40,448 nucleotides of DNA. Source: Paludibacteraceae bacterium. GTDB taxonomy: Bacteria; Bacteroidota; Bacteroidia; Bacteroidales; Paludibacteraceae. The notes below the pieces were generated by a model. That model did not search any database and had not been told where the DNA came from. It saw nothing but the letters and a program-made list of their open reading frames with translations. Of this stretch, positions 24,075 through 33,178 are shown in pieces (the first letter of the stretch is position 1; every line of letters begins with the position of its first letter). Where the stretch lies: positions 1 through 40,448 of the forward strand of contig JAFPYI010000040.1 of the NCBI GenBank assembly GCA_017412245.1, written 5' to 3'. The position numbers were made by a program, and so were the translations under genes.

Positions 24075-25883
24075 TTATTCAGTTACAAACTGGCCGAATA
24101 TGTTATAGATGCGCCCATCACGACGGATGAATAGCATGCCATCCCTGATAAATTTATCTCCTTCTCCCATAACCTTTGGGATTTCTACTCCTTCTGGAAG
24201 TTCCGGAACAGTATGTTCTTGTGTTCGTACCATGCGCATCGTATTAATGAGCGTTGCCGTTCCATCGGTATTTGCAGTATAAGAGTTAAACTCCAAGCAA
24301 TCAGATTTGACAGTAATTTTAGTAAACGAGGGGGCTTCCGGTTGACCAAACATTCCTGTAAACAAATCGAAATAATTCTTTACATTATGATGCTTACCAT
24401 CTTTTAATTTAGTTGGATCATACTCAGACTCCATACGTGAACGACTATGAGGATAATAACGTTTACGTCCGCATGTTGCACCTATAAAGTATAATGTTCC
24501 TTCATCTGTGCAATAAGTTCCACCTTTTTTACCAGTAATATTTTTATTATTATCCACAGGAACCTCTTCTCGACCAGAAATAGCACTCATTATCGGTGTG
24601 CAGTCATCCGGATTTACCGGACCGATTACTTCGTATGTATGGTCATGGCCTTGCAGCGCAACATCAATCTCGCAATCTTTGAAAACCGGGAGCATACAAT
24701 TACGGAACATCGGTGGTGCTGCATCGGTAGAATGATCCGAACCGGAGAATAAATTAAAATGCGAAAGCGAGACACGATATTTGGTATCAGGATTAGCAAT
24801 TACCTGTTGATAGAACCATGGGCCAACATGATTTTCTAAATATGCGGAAGATAGTAAATCAGGGTTATAGTCATCACGCCAATAGTCTTGCATTGAATAT
24901 ACCAAGAAAAGCACATCCCCATATACAAAACTGTAAATAATACCTTCGAACTGTGGTTTTTTATAGGTTTGATTAAAAGTGTTATCTGTATTAAAATGAT
25001 ATGTATAATTAAGGTTTGGACTATCGTCATGATTTCCATCGGTTGGAACGATAGGCATATGTTTAATAACAGGCTCCATCGATTCTTCAAACCAACGCTC
25101 CCACTCCCACTCACTATTTCCGGCTTCCCCGTCTTCTACGAAATCACCGGGAAATACACAGAAACGAGCTTCCGGTACTGTATTCACTGCTGCTATCGCA
25201 CAACGACGAGCATAATCAATGTACTCTTGATCTTGAATATGGCTATCACTCATATATATAAAAGAATACTCACCTTGATTTTCATCAGCAGTGCGGAATT
25301 GAGCTATCGGGCTCCAATGTCCCGTGTAACCCACGCGCCAAGAATACTCTGTTCCCGGAGTAAGATTTTCTGCGAGCGCCTTGTGACTTATATACTTGTA
25401 TTTAACCGTTTTACCTATACCCGAAGCATTGATAATGTACATTACCACGCCGGAATAACGCAGTTCTTTTTTAGTTCTTGTCGGCGTTGCCGGTATTGTA
25501 ATTACTTCACCAGCGAAATCTGCTTCTGTCGCATTCGCTTTTGCCACTAATTGTACTTCACCATCGAAGATACTATCGTTTGTAAACCAGCAAAAACTCA
25601 TGCGAGTTTTAGGGTCCCCATTAATAGTAGCTACCATGTTATATGGTTGTTCTTTACTTTGCAACCCAGCTACTTTATCTACTAATCTTTGCAGATTGGA
25701 TTGAGAGGGATCTGCCACAGCTGCCCTTTTAGCTATGAGAAACTCTGTGTAGGACGGTCTTGTGTAATCCTTTGCAGCATACATCGTGTCCGCTAACACT
25801 ACATTGGGATCTAAATCTAACGTGGTTGCAAACATCCCGACAGACATGCTGCAACATACTAAAAATAAGTAGAACTTTTTCAT
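24075..25883 (-). CDS. Secreted metallophosphoesterase with sorting-like tail, no beta-helix
   Basis: At 602 residues this is the minimal form of the paralogue set. The signal peptide is MKKFYLFLVCCSMSVGMFA. A short helical region (about 25-80) corresponds to the linker of the larger paralogue, followed by the fibronectin-like domain starting MVATINGDPKTRMSFCWFTN and the phosphoesterase from about 205: DSH (213-215), GDFVEDGE, DGNHDDSP, a conserved LSHFN histidine and GHDHTYE. The tail contains KFIRDGMLFIRRDGRIYNIF. The start codon lies one base after the stop of the preceding paralogue, so the two are almost certainly translated from one message. The coding DNA is visibly richer in A and T than the 20690-23953 gene, which suggests a different age or origin. 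A 121-base gap separates it from the next gene; no clear TAnnTTTG promoter lies there. Confidence 0.87.
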   Translation of the reverse strand: MKKFYLFLVCCSMSVGMFATTLDLDPNVVLADTMYAAKDYTRPSYTEFLIAKRAAVADPSQSNLQRLVDKVAGLQSKEQPYNMVATINGDPKTRMSFCWFTNDSIFDGEVQLVAKANATEADFAGEVITIPATPTRTKKELRYSGVVMYIINASGIGKTVKYKYISHKALAENLTPGTEYSWRVGYTGHWSPIAQFRTADENQGEYSFIYMSDSHIQDQEYIDYARRCAIAAVNTVPEARFCVFPGDFVEDGEAGNSEWEWERWFEESMEPVIKHMPIVPTDGNHDDSPNLNYTYHFNTDNTFNQTYKKPQFEGIIYSFVYGDVLFLVYSMQDYWRDDYNPDLLSSAYLENHVGPWFYQQVIANPDTKYRVSLSHFNLFSGSDHSTDAAPPMFRNCMLPVFKDCEIDVALQGHDHTYEVIGPVNPDDCTPIMSAISGREEVPVDNNKNITGKKGGTYCTDEGTLYFIGATCGRKRYYPHSRSRMESEYDPTKLKDGKHHNVKNYFDLFTGMFGQPEAPSFTKITVKSDCLEFNSYTANTDGTATLINTMRMVRTQEHTVPELPEGVEIPKVMGEGDKFIRDGMLFIRRDGRIYNIFGQFVTE

Positions 25884-25884
25884 A

Positions 25885-28329
25885 TCAATGAGTTATTTTA
25901 ATGGTGTTAAATAATTCTGTTTTTCCGTTAGGTAACACCTTGAAGGATTCTAACAATAAATGTTTTTTCTTAACCGTTACCCGTGTGTAACTCGGAGCTC
26001 CCGGTTGGCCAAACATACCCGTGAACAAGTCGAAATAATTCTCCACCTGATGAATATGTTTTGAGGTCTCCATCTCTTCGCGTGACAACGGAGTATAGCG
26101 TTTAGCTCCGCATGTGGCGCCAATAAAATACAAGGTTCCCTCACTTACGTCATAAGTACCGTTTTTATAACCGGTAATATTGCTTACGGCATCTACAGCA
26201 ACCTTCTTGCGATGACTAATCGCTGATGTGATGGGTTGCCGTGTTTCTGGATCTACAGGCCCTATCACTTCGTATGTATGGTCATGCCCTTGGAGCACAA
26301 GATTTATCTTGCAGTCTTTCATCACCGGCAGTAATGTCGCACGAAGTAAGGGTGTCTCTTTATCACGCTGATGGTCCGAACCCGAGAACAAATTCTTATG
26401 CACCAATCCTACTCGCCATTTAACATTCGGTGCTGTCGCTACCTGCCTGCGGAACCAACCTCCAAGGTCGCGCTCTAAATATTCCGATGTTTGCGTTTGA
26501 TAGTCATATTCGCCTCTCCAGAAATCCTGCTCGGAGAAAGCAATTAACTGCAAATCACCATAGACAAACGAATAGTTGATACCTGCGAATTGCGGGCGGA
26601 CTTTTGTAACCAAATTAAAGGTTGTATCCGTATTAAAATGGTAGGTATAATTCAGCAGCGGTGAGTCATCATGATTGCCGTCCGTAGGTACTAACGGCAT
26701 CTGCTGCAGTACAGGTCTGAGCGCCTCTTCAAACCAGCGTTCCCATTCCCATTCAGAGTTATTTTCGGTTCCCGTATCTACAAAATCACCGGGGAACACA
26801 CAAAAACGAGCAGACTTTTCGTTTTTGGCTACAGCCTCAGCACATAATCGAGCTGCGTCTATATATTCCTGATTTTGAATATGACTGTCTGTCATATAAA
26901 TGAACGAGAACTCGCCTTGCCGTTCGTCTGCTGTACGAAAGTGACCTATCTCGCTCCAATGACCGTTGTATCCGACACGGTAAGAATAATCTATTCCCGG
27001 ACTCAGTTGAGTCGCCAATGCTTTGTGACTCACATAACGGAAAGCAGTATTTTTATTCAGTTTGGCTGTTTTAAGAAGACCGGAAGTAGAAATAGCATAA
27101 TGCAACGGCATCGTTGTAGTTGCGGTAGCCGGAATAGTGAGTAGTTTATCGGCTTTCTCAAAATCGCCTGCCGAGGCTTTTTTCTTAGCTATAATCTGTA
27201 CCTCTCCCTCTGTTATTCCTTCATTAGTAAACCAACAGAATCCCATCCTCGTACGCGGGTCACCGTTAATAGTTGCCACCATACAATAGGGTTCTTCTTT
27301 CGTGACGAGTGTACTTGTCGAATCTTGAAGGAATTGAATAAACGAAGGAATGGTATAATCGATAGAGCGATAAATCGTATTATTTACCTGTTTCTCATAT
27401 GGGAACGACACTAAATTAGCCGAGTTGTAAGCACGTGGAGAAACAGGAGGCATCGATGCAATATGATGAGTCGGTTCTCCTATACTATAATCCGCTGCAA
27501 GCATGATAGCCTGTTCGGCATCCGTAGTCGGCACACCTGCAAACGTAGCCGGATCACGGAAATGCGGTCCGTCTGCAGCCTCGTTTTCTGCTGCTAACCA
27601 CGGTTTAACGAAGAAATGATCTTCAAATCCCTCGTCCGCTCTGCTAATGCCGGACTCGCTCTCATCGGAGATATAGTTAGCCGGATCTACAAAACCGTAC
27701 TCATTGCGATTGCCCCACAATGTACAGTTGTAAACCGAACTCTCCGAGTGAATGCCTCCATAGCGATCACCATAACAATTGACTATGGTACAGTGGTTCA
27801 ATATGCCGTCAAAATTTGCCACACCGCCTGCATCCGGCCATTCGCGTCCCGTAGCAGAGCAGTTGTGTATTAAACAATCTTCTAAGGTAGCACCCAATGC
27901 TGAAGCTTCCGGCAGATTGCCTTTGATAAGCACACCACCGCATTGTACACCGCTACATCCGCGAATAATGCAATGACGCATCGTTACTTTTCCGCGTAAC
28001 CATGCACCTCCACCCAATTGGTCATGACGTGCATTTTGAAGAATGAGATTCTGCACCAGAGTCGGAGATTGGCAATCCTCATTGCAGGTGATGAGTCGTG
28101 TACTAAGTCTGTTTCCGTCTAATATAACCGTACCCACACCTATAATCGCCACGCCATCTTTAAGTACAATACTCTCTTGATAGACACCTTCATCGATATA
28201 TAAGGTATCACCTGATTGCGATTGATTGATGAGTGGTTGGATGGACGTATTATGCACATACCATGCAGCCGCTGACGTGTTAATCGCCAGCGCCACAAAG
28301 CATATAAATATGTAAATCCTACGACTCAT
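25885..28329 (-). CDS. Secreted beta-helix/metallophosphoesterase lacking the sorting-like tail
   Basis: The 814-residue protein has a signal sequence in MSRRIYIFICFVALAINTSA. The beta-helix spans about 22-300 (VRLKD-type strands such as NLILQNARHDQLGGGAWLRG and repeated C-I-I-R/H turns). The fibronectin-like domain starts MVATINGDPRTRMGFCWFTN (350-369). The phosphoesterase begins at 473: DSH (481-483), GDFVDTG, DGNHDDSP, a VHKN histidine and GHDHTYE. The protein stops at LFNTIKITH, exactly where its neighbours continue into the 40-60 residue segment carrying the shared tail, so it should be localised differently (periplasmic or freely secreted). It lies 30 bases after the PfkB kinase gene and 1 base before the next paralogue, which ties the phosphoesterases to the sugar-catabolic operon. 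Confidence 0.86.
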   Translation of the reverse strand: MSRRIYIFICFVALAINTSAAAWYVHNTSIQPLINQSQSGDTLYIDEGVYQESIVLKDGVAIIGVGTVILDGNRLSTRLITCNEDCQSPTLVQNLILQNARHDQLGGGAWLRGKVTMRHCIIRGCSGVQCGGVLIKGNLPEASALGATLEDCLIHNCSATGREWPDAGGVANFDGILNHCTIVNCYGDRYGGIHSESSVYNCTLWGNRNEYGFVDPANYISDESESGISRADEGFEDHFFVKPWLAAENEAADGPHFRDPATFAGVPTTDAEQAIMLAADYSIGEPTHHIASMPPVSPRAYNSANLVSFPYEKQVNNTIYRSIDYTIPSFIQFLQDSTSTLVTKEEPYCMVATINGDPRTRMGFCWFTNEGITEGEVQIIAKKKASAGDFEKADKLLTIPATATTTMPLHYAISTSGLLKTAKLNKNTAFRYVSHKALATQLSPGIDYSYRVGYNGHWSEIGHFRTADERQGEFSFIYMTDSHIQNQEYIDAARLCAEAVAKNEKSARFCVFPGDFVDTGTENNSEWEWERWFEEALRPVLQQMPLVPTDGNHDDSPLLNYTYHFNTDTTFNLVTKVRPQFAGINYSFVYGDLQLIAFSEQDFWRGEYDYQTQTSEYLERDLGGWFRRQVATAPNVKWRVGLVHKNLFSGSDHQRDKETPLLRATLLPVMKDCKINLVLQGHDHTYEVIGPVDPETRQPITSAISHRKKVAVDAVSNITGYKNGTYDVSEGTLYFIGATCGAKRYTPLSREEMETSKHIHQVENYFDLFTGMFGQPGAPSYTRVTVKKKHLLLESFKVLPNGKTELFNTIKITH

Positions 28330-28359
28330 CTAAATCTCTTCTCTTCAGCAATGGTTTCG

Positions 28360-29304
28360 TCAATTCCAACCGAATCTTTCTCTACCAATACGTTCCACAT
28401 CCTCACGATTGGTAAAAGCGGTGGTGCCACCTGCGGCAGTAGTATTGACCGCTCCGGTCATATTACCATATTGTTGGCAGATATCCAATGCATCACCGGC
28501 AGCGAGACGAGTAATAAATCCAGAGTTGAAAGAATCTCCGGCACCTATACAATCTACCACATTCTTATTCAGAAGCGCTGCTTGCATGCGATCCGGTTGA
28601 CCTTTACGCATCAATAGCGAACCTCGACTACCGCATTTGATAACTGCCGCATTGGCGTACGGACGTATCTTCTCGATTGCCTCCTCCAAAGATTGGCTAT
28701 GTGTCAAGAATTTCAATTCGGTCTCGTTTGGCATAAATACCGTCAACATCGGCAATACTGCCTTGTAGTCCAAGTCCCATTGCTCTACAGGATCCCATTG
28801 AGTATCTAACGAGGTGGTTACACCATTCTCTTTGCAGAGCGCCAGAATCTTCATCAAATCACGTTTCACACCACTCTGCATAAAGATAGAAGAAATATGA
28901 ATATGTTTTGCCTCTTTGAATACCTCAGGATTAATATCTTCCAGCGACATAAAATCCATAGCTCCCTGATAGGTCAAATTAGCACGATCTTCATCGTAAC
29001 TCATACAAATAGTAGCACCTGTAGCATATTTGTCTTGACGAATGAGATAGCGGGTGTCAACACCTTTTTTCTGCAGACTGGTTTCTACTAAATCTCCGAA
29101 ACTATCATTACCGATCATTCCGCAGAAAGCTACTTTGGCTCCCAATGCAGCTGCATTGGCAGCAAAAATAGCGGTTGAACTACCCAAGGTAAGCGTCATC
29201 TGCTTAGCAAATTTCTCTTTACCTATTTCCGGTTCGCTCTCAATCTGATTGAGAATTAAATCTACGTTTAATTCGCCTAAGGCGATAATATCAAATTTTT
29301 TCAT
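28360..29304 (-). CDS. PfkB-family sugar kinase, candidate tagatose-6-phosphate kinase
   Basis: This is a cytoplasmic ribokinase-fold kinase of 314 residues. Motifs are the N-terminal ALGELNVDL, the glycine-rich GSSTAIFAANAAALGAKVAF (41-60) followed by GMIGNDSFG, and the C-terminal PfkB signature DCIGAGDSFNSGF with catalytic Asp257. The sequence does not define the sugar. Its position between AgaS- and GatZ-like genes makes tagatose-6-phosphate (to tagatose-1,6-bisphosphate) the best guess; ribose, fructose or ketodeoxygluconate kinases look similar. The ATG at 29304 gives the normal N-terminus MKKFDIIALG; the longer frame to 29394 overlaps the esterase gene and adds an unrelated tail. The gap to the upstream gene is 19 bases. 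Confidence 0.88.
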   Translation of the reverse strand: MKKFDIIALGELNVDLILNQIESEPEIGKEKFAKQMTLTLGSSTAIFAANAAALGAKVAFCGMIGNDSFGDLVETSLQKKGVDTRYLIRQDKYATGATICMSYDEDRANLTYQGAMDFMSLEDINPEVFKEAKHIHISSIFMQSGVKRDLMKILALCKENGVTTSLDTQWDPVEQWDLDYKAVLPMLTVFMPNETELKFLTHSQSLEEAIEKIRPYANAAVIKCGSRGSLLMRKGQPDRMQAALLNKNVVDCIGAGDSFNSGFITRLAAGDALDICQQYGNMTGAVNTTAAGGTTAFTNREDVERIGRERFGWN

Positions 29305-29323
29305 GGGGTCTATTTTTTGCTTA

Positions 29324-30703
29324 TTACATGAATTTTCTGAAGAAGGCCAGAGGGCTCCATCCTGAAGGATAATCATGCCCCATCTCCGGTCCAAAGATGT
29401 ATTGTTTCTTCGATTCCTCTGTGGCTAAGTTATTAAATGGCACTACGTTGGTTCGTGGAGGACATACACGATCCTGCAAGCCACTGCTGGCCATTACGGC
29501 TGCAGAGATACGGGTTGCTAAGTTTTTGGTATCGAAATAAGAGAAGAAAGCCACCATTTCTTCTTTGGTCATCGAGCCTTGACAACTCTTGGCTGTCTCT
29601 GCCGCCAATCCGCCCACATCGATACCCTCATCAAAATCGCCCAAGAATGCCACGTTTGCAGCAATGGCGGTAAATGGATAGTCGCTCAATCCGGCAGCGG
29701 CATAACAGAGTGCGCCGCCCTGACTGGAACCTTCCGCAAAAAGTTTCGTCATGTCACTTGTAGAGCGAGTAGCCATAAAACGTACTGCCTGTACGCAGTC
29801 CATAAACGCGCCACGGTAGTAATAACTATCTTTGTCTCCAAAATGATACGAGAACCAATCACCATAGATATTAGTCAAATCACCTAATCCGTCGGGTTCA
29901 CGTGACGATTCCGGACGGTTGTTGATATACTGGCCACGATGCGACAGATAGAACTCTGCATACTGTGAAGAACCTCCGGAAGGGCACTCCACTCGAGTGG
30001 TTACATTTTGGTAGTCATACCCGTAGAAATGCATGATTACCGGATGTTTCTGACCATCTTGCGGTTCACAGTAATAACCGCGAACTACTACCGGTTCTCC
30101 TGTTAGGCCATCCGGGACAGAATTGAGTTCCACCAGATACACTTTGCGTGAAGCACTGCTCTTGTTGGGCAGCTCAATCAGATGCGCATTCATATCAATA
30201 TCTGCCAATTGATTTTTAGCGGTTTGCCAGAACTCGTCATAATCCGTTTGCTTGGTAGGACCGGATACGATGTCAAACGGATCGATTCCAAAATAGAAAC
30301 CCTTAGCCGTTTTACCATTCACATAACAATAAGCATAATAGAATCCCGGTTCCAGATTGTCAGGCGTGGTGACGATGACATCTATCGAATTATTTGCCGG
30401 CACATCCACACTATCTGTCAAAGTCACTACAGCCGCTTTTTTATCAGTTATAATCCTTACCATTGTTCCAACTTTTACCTTCATCTTGTTACCATTCTCA
30501 ATATGAATAGTAATCTGAGGTTTACCGCTCCAAACCCAATTATTCGTAACCGGTACTGATTGCTTGATTAACGACAAATCGGGTTTTTCTTGAGGAGTTG
30601 GGTCTGGTTCTGTACTCGGAGTTGTTCTCTCGCACCCGCACGCACCCATTAAAACTATGGACGCGAGCGCGAGTGCAAAGATATAAAATCGTGTGTGTTT
30701 CAT
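29324..30703 (-). CDS. CE7-like acetyl xylan esterase family lipoprotein
   Basis: The 459-residue protein starts with a lipoprotein signal whose lipobox is LMGAC (Cys22), followed by a Ser/Thr/Pro-rich linker. Residues about 40-145 form an N-terminal beta domain. Residues about 150-459 are an AXE1/CE7 alpha/beta hydrolase: DEFW (156-159), MHFYGYD oxyanion region, RGQYINN, nucleophile Ser327 in GSSQGG, Asp411 in GLQDRVCPP and His443 in MGHDYP. CE7 enzymes remove acetyl groups from sugars; here the acetyl could be on a galactosamine glycan, which is inference. The product is predicted to face the periplasm or surface. It sits between the aldolase-subunit gene (29 bases) and the kinase gene (19 bases), so it is co-transcribed with amino-sugar catabolism. 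Confidence 0.87.
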   Translation of the reverse strand: MKHTRFYIFALALASIVLMGACGCERTTPSTEPDPTPQEKPDLSLIKQSVPVTNNWVWSGKPQITIHIENGNKMKVKVGTMVRIITDKKAAVVTLTDSVDVPANNSIDVIVTTPDNLEPGFYYAYCYVNGKTAKGFYFGIDPFDIVSGPTKQTDYDEFWQTAKNQLADIDMNAHLIELPNKSSASRKVYLVELNSVPDGLTGEPVVVRGYYCEPQDGQKHPVIMHFYGYDYQNVTTRVECPSGGSSQYAEFYLSHRGQYINNRPESSREPDGLGDLTNIYGDWFSYHFGDKDSYYYRGAFMDCVQAVRFMATRSTSDMTKLFAEGSSQGGALCYAAAGLSDYPFTAIAANVAFLGDFDEGIDVGGLAAETAKSCQGSMTKEEMVAFFSYFDTKNLATRISAAVMASSGLQDRVCPPRTNVVPFNNLATEESKKQYIFGPEMGHDYPSGWSPLAFFRKFM

Positions 30704-30732
30704 TTCTTGGATTTTTAATCGTTGAATGTGTA

Positions 30733-31962
30733 TTATTTTAGATAATCATTCAAATTCACGATATTGAATGCATTGTAGTATTTATCCATATTGTGCTCAA
30801 TACGCATCAACACTACCTCTTCTGCGTGGATACCTAAACGCTCCAAGTTATCATATAGTGTCTGACGTGCTACTAATGCTTCAGGTTTTTGCCAGATGTA
30901 ACGGCAACCGGTTTTAACTAACCATAACTGACGCTCTTTTGTGCAGTCCTTTAGGTCTTTTCCTACTTCCTCTCCGTGTAACCATTTTTTCCAACGGTTG
31001 GACTCATACACACATTGCCAAAGCACATCTGTCATGTGGCTCAATTGAGCTACCTTGCCCTCTGCGAACAGTTTCTTTTCCTCTTCTTCCAATTCTGCCA
31101 ATGCATCGTATTCGTTCATTGTAAACTCCGGTCCTACATTAGCGGCACCCATGCCTGCCTTTGGATAATCCTCAGGATTCTCCACGTCATCACTATAGTG
31201 ACCCTTGATATAACTACCGTAAGGACGAACCTTAGCCGTCAATTTACGTGCCACTTCCGGATCAAAGAAAGTGGTATGCAGATCCGTACCTACCTTACCT
31301 ACAATGAAGCATGGCCAGATATCATCCAAACCTACCTCATGCAGACCTTGTTTCAGTCCCTCGAGGAAAGTGTCAAAAGTTTTCTCGTCTGCCAGACCTC
31401 CGTGAACCTCTTCAGTACCTACTTCGTAGCTGATTGGAGCTATATTATGTGCTTTGCGGAAATCCTCAGCATGCTTAATCAACTCCACTGTACGTTTAAC
31501 CACTACATGGATATCAATAATCTCGCCTTTCGGTAGGAAAATATCTACAGTCGGGTCTACGTGAATCAAGTCGTAACCTGCCAAAATAGCAGCCTCATAA
31601 CTCTTCTTCACACCGTTCATTGCACGCTCAGTATCCCAACGCTCAATGCTTTGTTTGTCTTTCAACCACGGGCCTCCGTGATCGATAGCTACTACATACG
31701 GGCCTGTATAATGAACAGCAGCAGCCTCACGAGCTAAAATCTTCGTGAACATCTCCTGTGTCATACCTGTATAACCACCATCACAATCAACTTGATTCAG
31801 TGTGGTAGCGAAATAGATAGGTGAGTTATTACGTTTCGCTGCGCGGAACGAAGCCTTGATTACTGATAAGGAGTTCGGGCAAGCTGCAAATAGTGTCATA
31901 GGAACTCCGGTTGCTTTTTTTCTTTCCTCCATCACGCGGAGGATGTTTTCAGTCTTTGCCAT
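30733..31962 (-). CDS. gatZ: GatZ/KbaZ-type D-tagatose-1,6-bisphosphate aldolase subunit
   Basis: Members of this family are annotated as the non-catalytic, stabilising subunits of class II tagatose-bisphosphate aldolase, which splits tagatose-1,6-bisphosphate to DHAP and glyceraldehyde-3-phosphate. The 409 residues are the expected length. Characteristic blocks are PMTLFAACPNSLSVIKASFR, FATTLNQVDCDGGYTGMT, VVAIDHGGPWLKD, IHVDPTVD, ISYEVGTEEVHGG and KVGTDLHTTFFDPEVA. No GatY/KbaY catalytic partner is in the window, so either it lies elsewhere or this homologue is active alone or on another sugar. It follows the AgaS-like gene by 56 bases that include a GCGGC hairpin. Confidence 0.88.
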   Translation of the reverse strand: MAKTENILRVMEERKKATGVPMTLFAACPNSLSVIKASFRAAKRNNSPIYFATTLNQVDCDGGYTGMTQEMFTKILAREAAAVHYTGPYVVAIDHGGPWLKDKQSIERWDTERAMNGVKKSYEAAILAGYDLIHVDPTVDIFLPKGEIIDIHVVVKRTVELIKHAEDFRKAHNIAPISYEVGTEEVHGGLADEKTFDTFLEGLKQGLHEVGLDDIWPCFIVGKVGTDLHTTFFDPEVARKLTAKVRPYGSYIKGHYSDDVENPEDYPKAGMGAANVGPEFTMNEYDALAELEEEEKKLFAEGKVAQLSHMTDVLWQCVYESNRWKKWLHGEEVGKDLKDCTKERQLWLVKTGCRYIWQKPEALVARQTLYDNLERLGIHAEEVVLMRIEHNMDKYYNAFNIVNLNDYLK

Positions 31963-31983
31963 AATATTTTGTTTTTGATTATT

Positions 31984-32024
31984 GGTCTTTATTCTTTTAG
32001 CGGCCCTGCCGCGGTCTTTTATTC
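31984..32024 (-). repeat. GCGGC hairpin flanked by GGTCTTTATTC direct repeats
   Basis: GCGGC (32000-32004) and GCCGC (32008-32012) enclose CCT. GGTCTTTATTC (31984-31994) and GGTCTTTTATTC (32013-32024) flank the hairpin in direct orientation. On the minus strand the AAAAGACCGC stretch recalls AAAGACCGCTGC in the repeat at 4745-4803. Confidence 0.55.
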
Positions 32025-33140
32025 ATAAATAATCACGCCTTCCACTACACGGTGGATATTTCCACTTACGCTCGGAGCATCAGGATTCAATCCGTGTGCT
32101 TTGGAAGCATAGAAACCTAATAACTGACCTACCAGCACAAACGGGACAATACCGTAAAAATCGTTATCAGCATAGCCGTAAGGCATTTTTACTACCAGAT
32201 CAGCCTTTACATCCGGCAACTCGGGTTGTTTGCCGGCACAAACAATAACTTGTGCCACAGGTTTGTTGTTGGCATCCACTTGCTTAACCAAATCGCGCTC
32301 ATAGCGTTGTACTGCTTCTTGATCGGTCATCAGATATACAACGAGCGATTTGTTATTTACTACTGCTTTCGGTCCGTGACGGAAACCGAGGAAGGAATCA
32401 AACTTGCAGACTACTGCTCCGTCTGTCAATTCCTGAACTTTCAAGTGGCACTCTTCAGCAATACCTTTCAGCGCACCCGAACCAAGGAACACGCCACGCT
32501 CGAACTTGCGCTCTGCAATAGCTTTCAGTTTATCCTCATACTCTGCAATAACAGTTTCAGCGTTCTTCGCTGCTTTTTCTACTTTTTCTGCATCCTTCTC
32601 CAGATTGTCAATATGACCCAACATCAGACAAGTCAGTAACATGGTAGAAAAACTACTTGTCATTGCCAATGATTTGTCATCGGTTTCTTCCGGCAACAGC
32701 AATAAAAGAATATTATCTTTGCCTGCTGCTTGTTGCGCAAGTTTTCCGTTTTTGTTGCAAGTAATATAAACGTGTGCTACATTCTTGCAGAGTTTATTAG
32801 CCAGATTAACCGCGCCTACACTCTCCGGGCTGTTTCCCGAACGAGCAAAACTAATGAGCAATAACGGACGTTCTTTGTCTAACAGATACTTCGAGTGAGT
32901 AATCAAATCTGTGGTCGGCACCGAACGAACGTTTCGCCATATGCCACGCATTACCGGACAAATAGCATCACCAATAAATGCTGATGTGCCGGCACCGGTC
33001 AGAACGATATCTGTATCAGAGGTGAGATACTTGTGCATAAATGCACTGATTTCTGCTTTGGCGCTTAATAATGCCTGAAGTTCCTTGCGCCACATTGCCG
33101 GTTGTTGATGAATCTCATCAAATGTAAAAGAAGTTGCCAT
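32019..33140 (-). CDS. agaS: AgaS-type SIS-domain galactosamine-6-phosphate deaminase/isomerase
   Basis: AgaS converts galactosamine-6-phosphate to tagatose-6-phosphate and ammonia in GalNAc/galactosamine catabolism; older annotations say tagatose-6-phosphate ketose/aldose isomerase. The 373 residues carry two SIS domains: the first with VLTGAGTSAFIGD (46-58) and ISFARSGNSPES (96-107), the second with VFLGSGALKGIAEE, ELTDGAVVCKFDSFLGFRHG and PKAVVNN. The FRHGPKA motif is typical of AgaS and GlmS isomerase domains. It is cytoplasmic. It lies 38 bases after the DeoR regulator and leads the catabolic genes, which matches known aga clusters in other bacteria. Confidence 0.9.
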   Translation of the reverse strand: MATSFTFDEIHQQPAMWRKELQALLSAKAEISAFMHKYLTSDTDIVLTGAGTSAFIGDAICPVMRGIWRNVRSVPTTDLITHSKYLLDKERPLLLISFARSGNSPESVGAVNLANKLCKNVAHVYITCNKNGKLAQQAAGKDNILLLLLPEETDDKSLAMTSSFSTMLLTCLMLGHIDNLEKDAEKVEKAAKNAETVIAEYEDKLKAIAERKFERGVFLGSGALKGIAEECHLKVQELTDGAVVCKFDSFLGFRHGPKAVVNNKSLVVYLMTDQEAVQRYERDLVKQVDANNKPVAQVIVCAGKQPELPDVKADLVVKMPYGYADNDFYGIVPFVLVGQLLGFYASKAHGLNPDAPSVSGNIHRVVEGVIIYE

Positions 33141-33178
33141 GTTGTATATTGTTTTTGAATTAATAAAAATCGTTGTTT

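Noticed and set aside
17197-25883. Purple acid phosphatase naming for the phosphoesterases
   Set aside because: The tyrosine that gives the purple iron site (GDxxY) is missing in all four proteins, so the more general metallophosphoesterase name is used.
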